NCBI GenBank assembly: GCA_910579085.1
Contig: CAJTRU010000068.1
Location: 1-15,179, forward strand
Source of the DNA: an uncultured Lachnospiraceae bacterium
GTDB lineage: Bacteria > Bacillota > Clostridia > Lachnospirales > Lachnospiraceae
Reading direction: 5' to 3'
Length of the DNA: 15,179 nucleotides
Below, one piece after another: positions 14,499-15,179 of this stretch. The notes under the pieces are model-generated. The model was not told the DNA's origin, ran no database searches, and was given only the letters and a program-made list of their open reading frames with translations. How positions within the stretch are numbered: the stretch's first letter is position 1; each line of letters opens with the position of its first letter. A program made the translations under genes and the position numbers.

Positions 14499-14537
14499 TA
14501 TTATGATAAGTATAACACTTTACATGTAGATAAACAA
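14499..14537 (-). promoter_or_regulatory. Candidate promoter(s) of the GH18 gene
   Basis: On the minus strand TTGTTT (14532-14537), 17 bp, TATACT (14509-14514) is a plausible vegetative promoter. Overlapping it, CATAATA (14499-14505) with ACATG (14523-14527) 17 bp upstream resembles a forespore sigma-F/sigma-G promoter (GHATR-N17/18-CATNNTA) with one mismatch. Either would give a leader of 30-50 nt. I cannot decide between them from sequence. Confidence 0.4.
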
Positions 14538-14585
14538 GAAGTCTTATTATGAAAAAAACGTGTGGTTAATAAATTTTTAATATCC

Positions 14586-14627
14586 AAAAAGAAACAGCAG
14601 GGGTAATCCCGGGCATGATTCCCCTGC
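14586..14627 (-). terminator. Rho-independent terminator after the 77-aa gene
   Basis: GCAGGGG-TAATC (14597-14608) pairs with GATTCCCCTGC (14617-14627) with one bulged base and a GC-rich 8-nt loop. Read on the minus strand the stem is followed by TGTTTCTTTTT, a classic intrinsic terminator tail. A second hairpin CCAGG/CCTGG (14651-14667) lies just before it. The structure separates the hypothetical gene from the GH18 gene. Confidence 0.75.
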
Positions 14628-14714
14628 CAGTCCCAGCTTACAACATTATACCAGGAATTATACCTGGCTCCTGGATTTGAAGGGCTGTTTAACCTTCCAT
14701 AATTAATTAAATTT

Positions 14715-14948
14715 TCAGACACTTATGATACGCTCAAAGTCTATCTGGACTATCCTGCCATGCTCATCACCTGTATAGCTTTTCATATAGTAACTATTTT
14801 CCATTACCTGTTTAAGCTGTTCTACATCACCAAGGGAGTAATGCCTGCCATCAACTTTAACTTCAACTCCAGCACATTCTGCCTGTTTAATTTCGGATAC
14901 GAGCCATGAATACATGATATCCTTTAGTTCTTCTGGTTTACTGTCCAA
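14715..14948 (-). CDS. Hypothetical 77-aa acidic protein
   Basis: I do not recognise this protein. It starts MDSKPEELKDIMYSWLVSEI and reads as an N-terminal helix, a strand pair (GVEVKVDGRHYSLG), a helix (DVEQLKQVMENS) and a final strand (GRIVQIDFERIISV), consistent with a small folded cytosolic domain; no signal or membrane segment is visible. The start is TTG at 14948, supported by GGGAGG (14958-14963) 9 nt upstream; the only upstream ATG in this frame runs into a stop after four codons. Its beginning overlaps by 11 bp the end of a 65-codon open frame of doubtful status. A strong terminator follows, so it is the last gene of its transcript. Confidence 0.7.
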   Translation of the reverse strand: MDSKPEELKDIMYSWLVSEIKQAECAGVEVKVDGRHYSLGDVEQLKQVMENSYYMKSYTGDEHGRIVQIDFERIISV

Positions 14949-15135
14949 TCTTACCTGCCTCCCATAAATTAACAGCTATGCATTTTTGTGATACGCTTTC
15001 TGTATTTCCTAAATACTTTATATATAAAAGAGTTCCGGATTCCTGATATCTATGGTATAAGTAAAATATGCCTGTAATAATACCAAGTGCCTGTTTGTCC
15101 TCCTTTCTTTTTAGAACCCGTTTCTCTGATGTGTA
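14938..15135 (-). other. Open frame without a normal start codon, upstream of the 77-aa gene
   Basis: From a TAA just above 15135 to the TAA at 14938-14940 this frame stays open for 65 codons. It reads like protein (for example ALGIITGIFYLYHRYQESG, ending NLWEAGKIGQ) and overlaps the next gene in the way coupled genes do. It contains no ATG, GTG or TTG. AAGGAGG (15099-15105) lies inside it and points to no start in this frame; the nearest TTG (15086, 12 nt away) is in another frame and opens only 22 codons. It may be a broken gene, a frameshifted one, or chance. The rest of 14949-15179 otherwise reads as a leader. Confidence 0.25.
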
Positions 15136-15148
15136 TTATATTATATCA
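15135..15148 (-). promoter_or_regulatory. Extended -10 promoter for the right-end transcript
   Basis: Two overlapping TATAAT hexamers lie on the minus strand (15135-15140 and 15140-15145); the second is preceded by TGA (15146-15148), making an extended -10. No good -35 is seen. Transcription would start around 15130, upstream of the AAGGAGG at 15099-15105. Confidence 0.45.
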
Positions 15149-15179
15149 TGGAGATTTTTAACTACGGTATATATTACAA

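Noticed and set aside
14501..14722. 73-codon minus-strand frame with a GTG start overlapping the end of the 77-aa gene
   Set aside because: It runs straight through a strong hairpin-plus-T-tract terminator and the hairpin before it, and has no ribosome binding site. Its tryptophan/proline-rich composition is what the hairpin sequence gives when translated.
15021..15086. 22-codon TTG frame after the AAGGAGG at 15099-15105
   Set aside because: The spacing of 12 nt is long, the peptide is very short and has no recognisable feature. It is kept only as part of the note on the overlapping 65-codon frame.

Overview
This AT-rich window looks chromosomal and comes from an endospore-forming Gram-positive anaerobe of the Clostridia, most likely a member of the Lachnospiraceae. 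The evidence is a set of sporulation genes (spoIIID, a sipL-like DUF3794/LysM gene, cwlD), strong AGGAGG-type ribosome binding sites, TTG start codons, and small family proteins such as the DUF4250 gene. No rRNA, tRNA, CRISPR array or complete insertion sequence was seen.

Layout. Positions 1-1145 hold a gene for an Rpn-type PD-(D/E)XK nuclease on the minus strand. It has its own promoter and lies between two almost identical 40-bp hairpin terminators; the inner one also terminates spoIIID. spoIIID (minus) follows, with a TTG start and a well-matched sigma-E promoter, then an FAD-dependent dehydrogenase of the COG2509 type (minus). Divergent from these are murG and a 58-codon DUF4250 gene (plus). 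A two-gene minus unit encodes a methyl-accepting chemotaxis protein and a GNAT acetyltransferase. Divergent from it is a sipL-like spore-coat morphogenesis gene (plus), which converges on ilvE (minus). ilvE has a near-consensus promoter and a long hairpin at its predicted mRNA 5' end.

From 9919 to 12695 there is a tight minus-strand operon, cwlD - sua5 - LMW phosphatase homologue - rpiB, with overlapping or closely spaced genes. It resembles the Bacillus ywlC-ywlE-ywlF (sua5-ywlE-rpiB) order. Upstream of it is a membrane-anchored GH18 protein with an SH3-like domain, probably a spore or cell-wall hydrolase. The right end holds a 77-aa protein of unknown function and a leader with an unexplained open frame.

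Themes. Four genes point to spore formation: spoIIID (mother-cell regulator), sipL (coat/cortex morphogenesis), cwlD (cortex muramic-lactam) and possibly the GH18 enzyme. murG supplies lipid II. sua5, rpiB and ilvE are housekeeping genes. The observations most worth following are (1) a strong in-frame ribosome binding site and ATG inside the Rpn gene, predicting a 64-aa C-terminal product like the intragenic antitoxins known for enterobacterial Rpn proteins; (2) the duplicated terminator around that gene; and (3) a LMW protein phosphatase homologue lacking both the P-loop arginine and the catalytic aspartate. No wholly new multi-gene system is evident.
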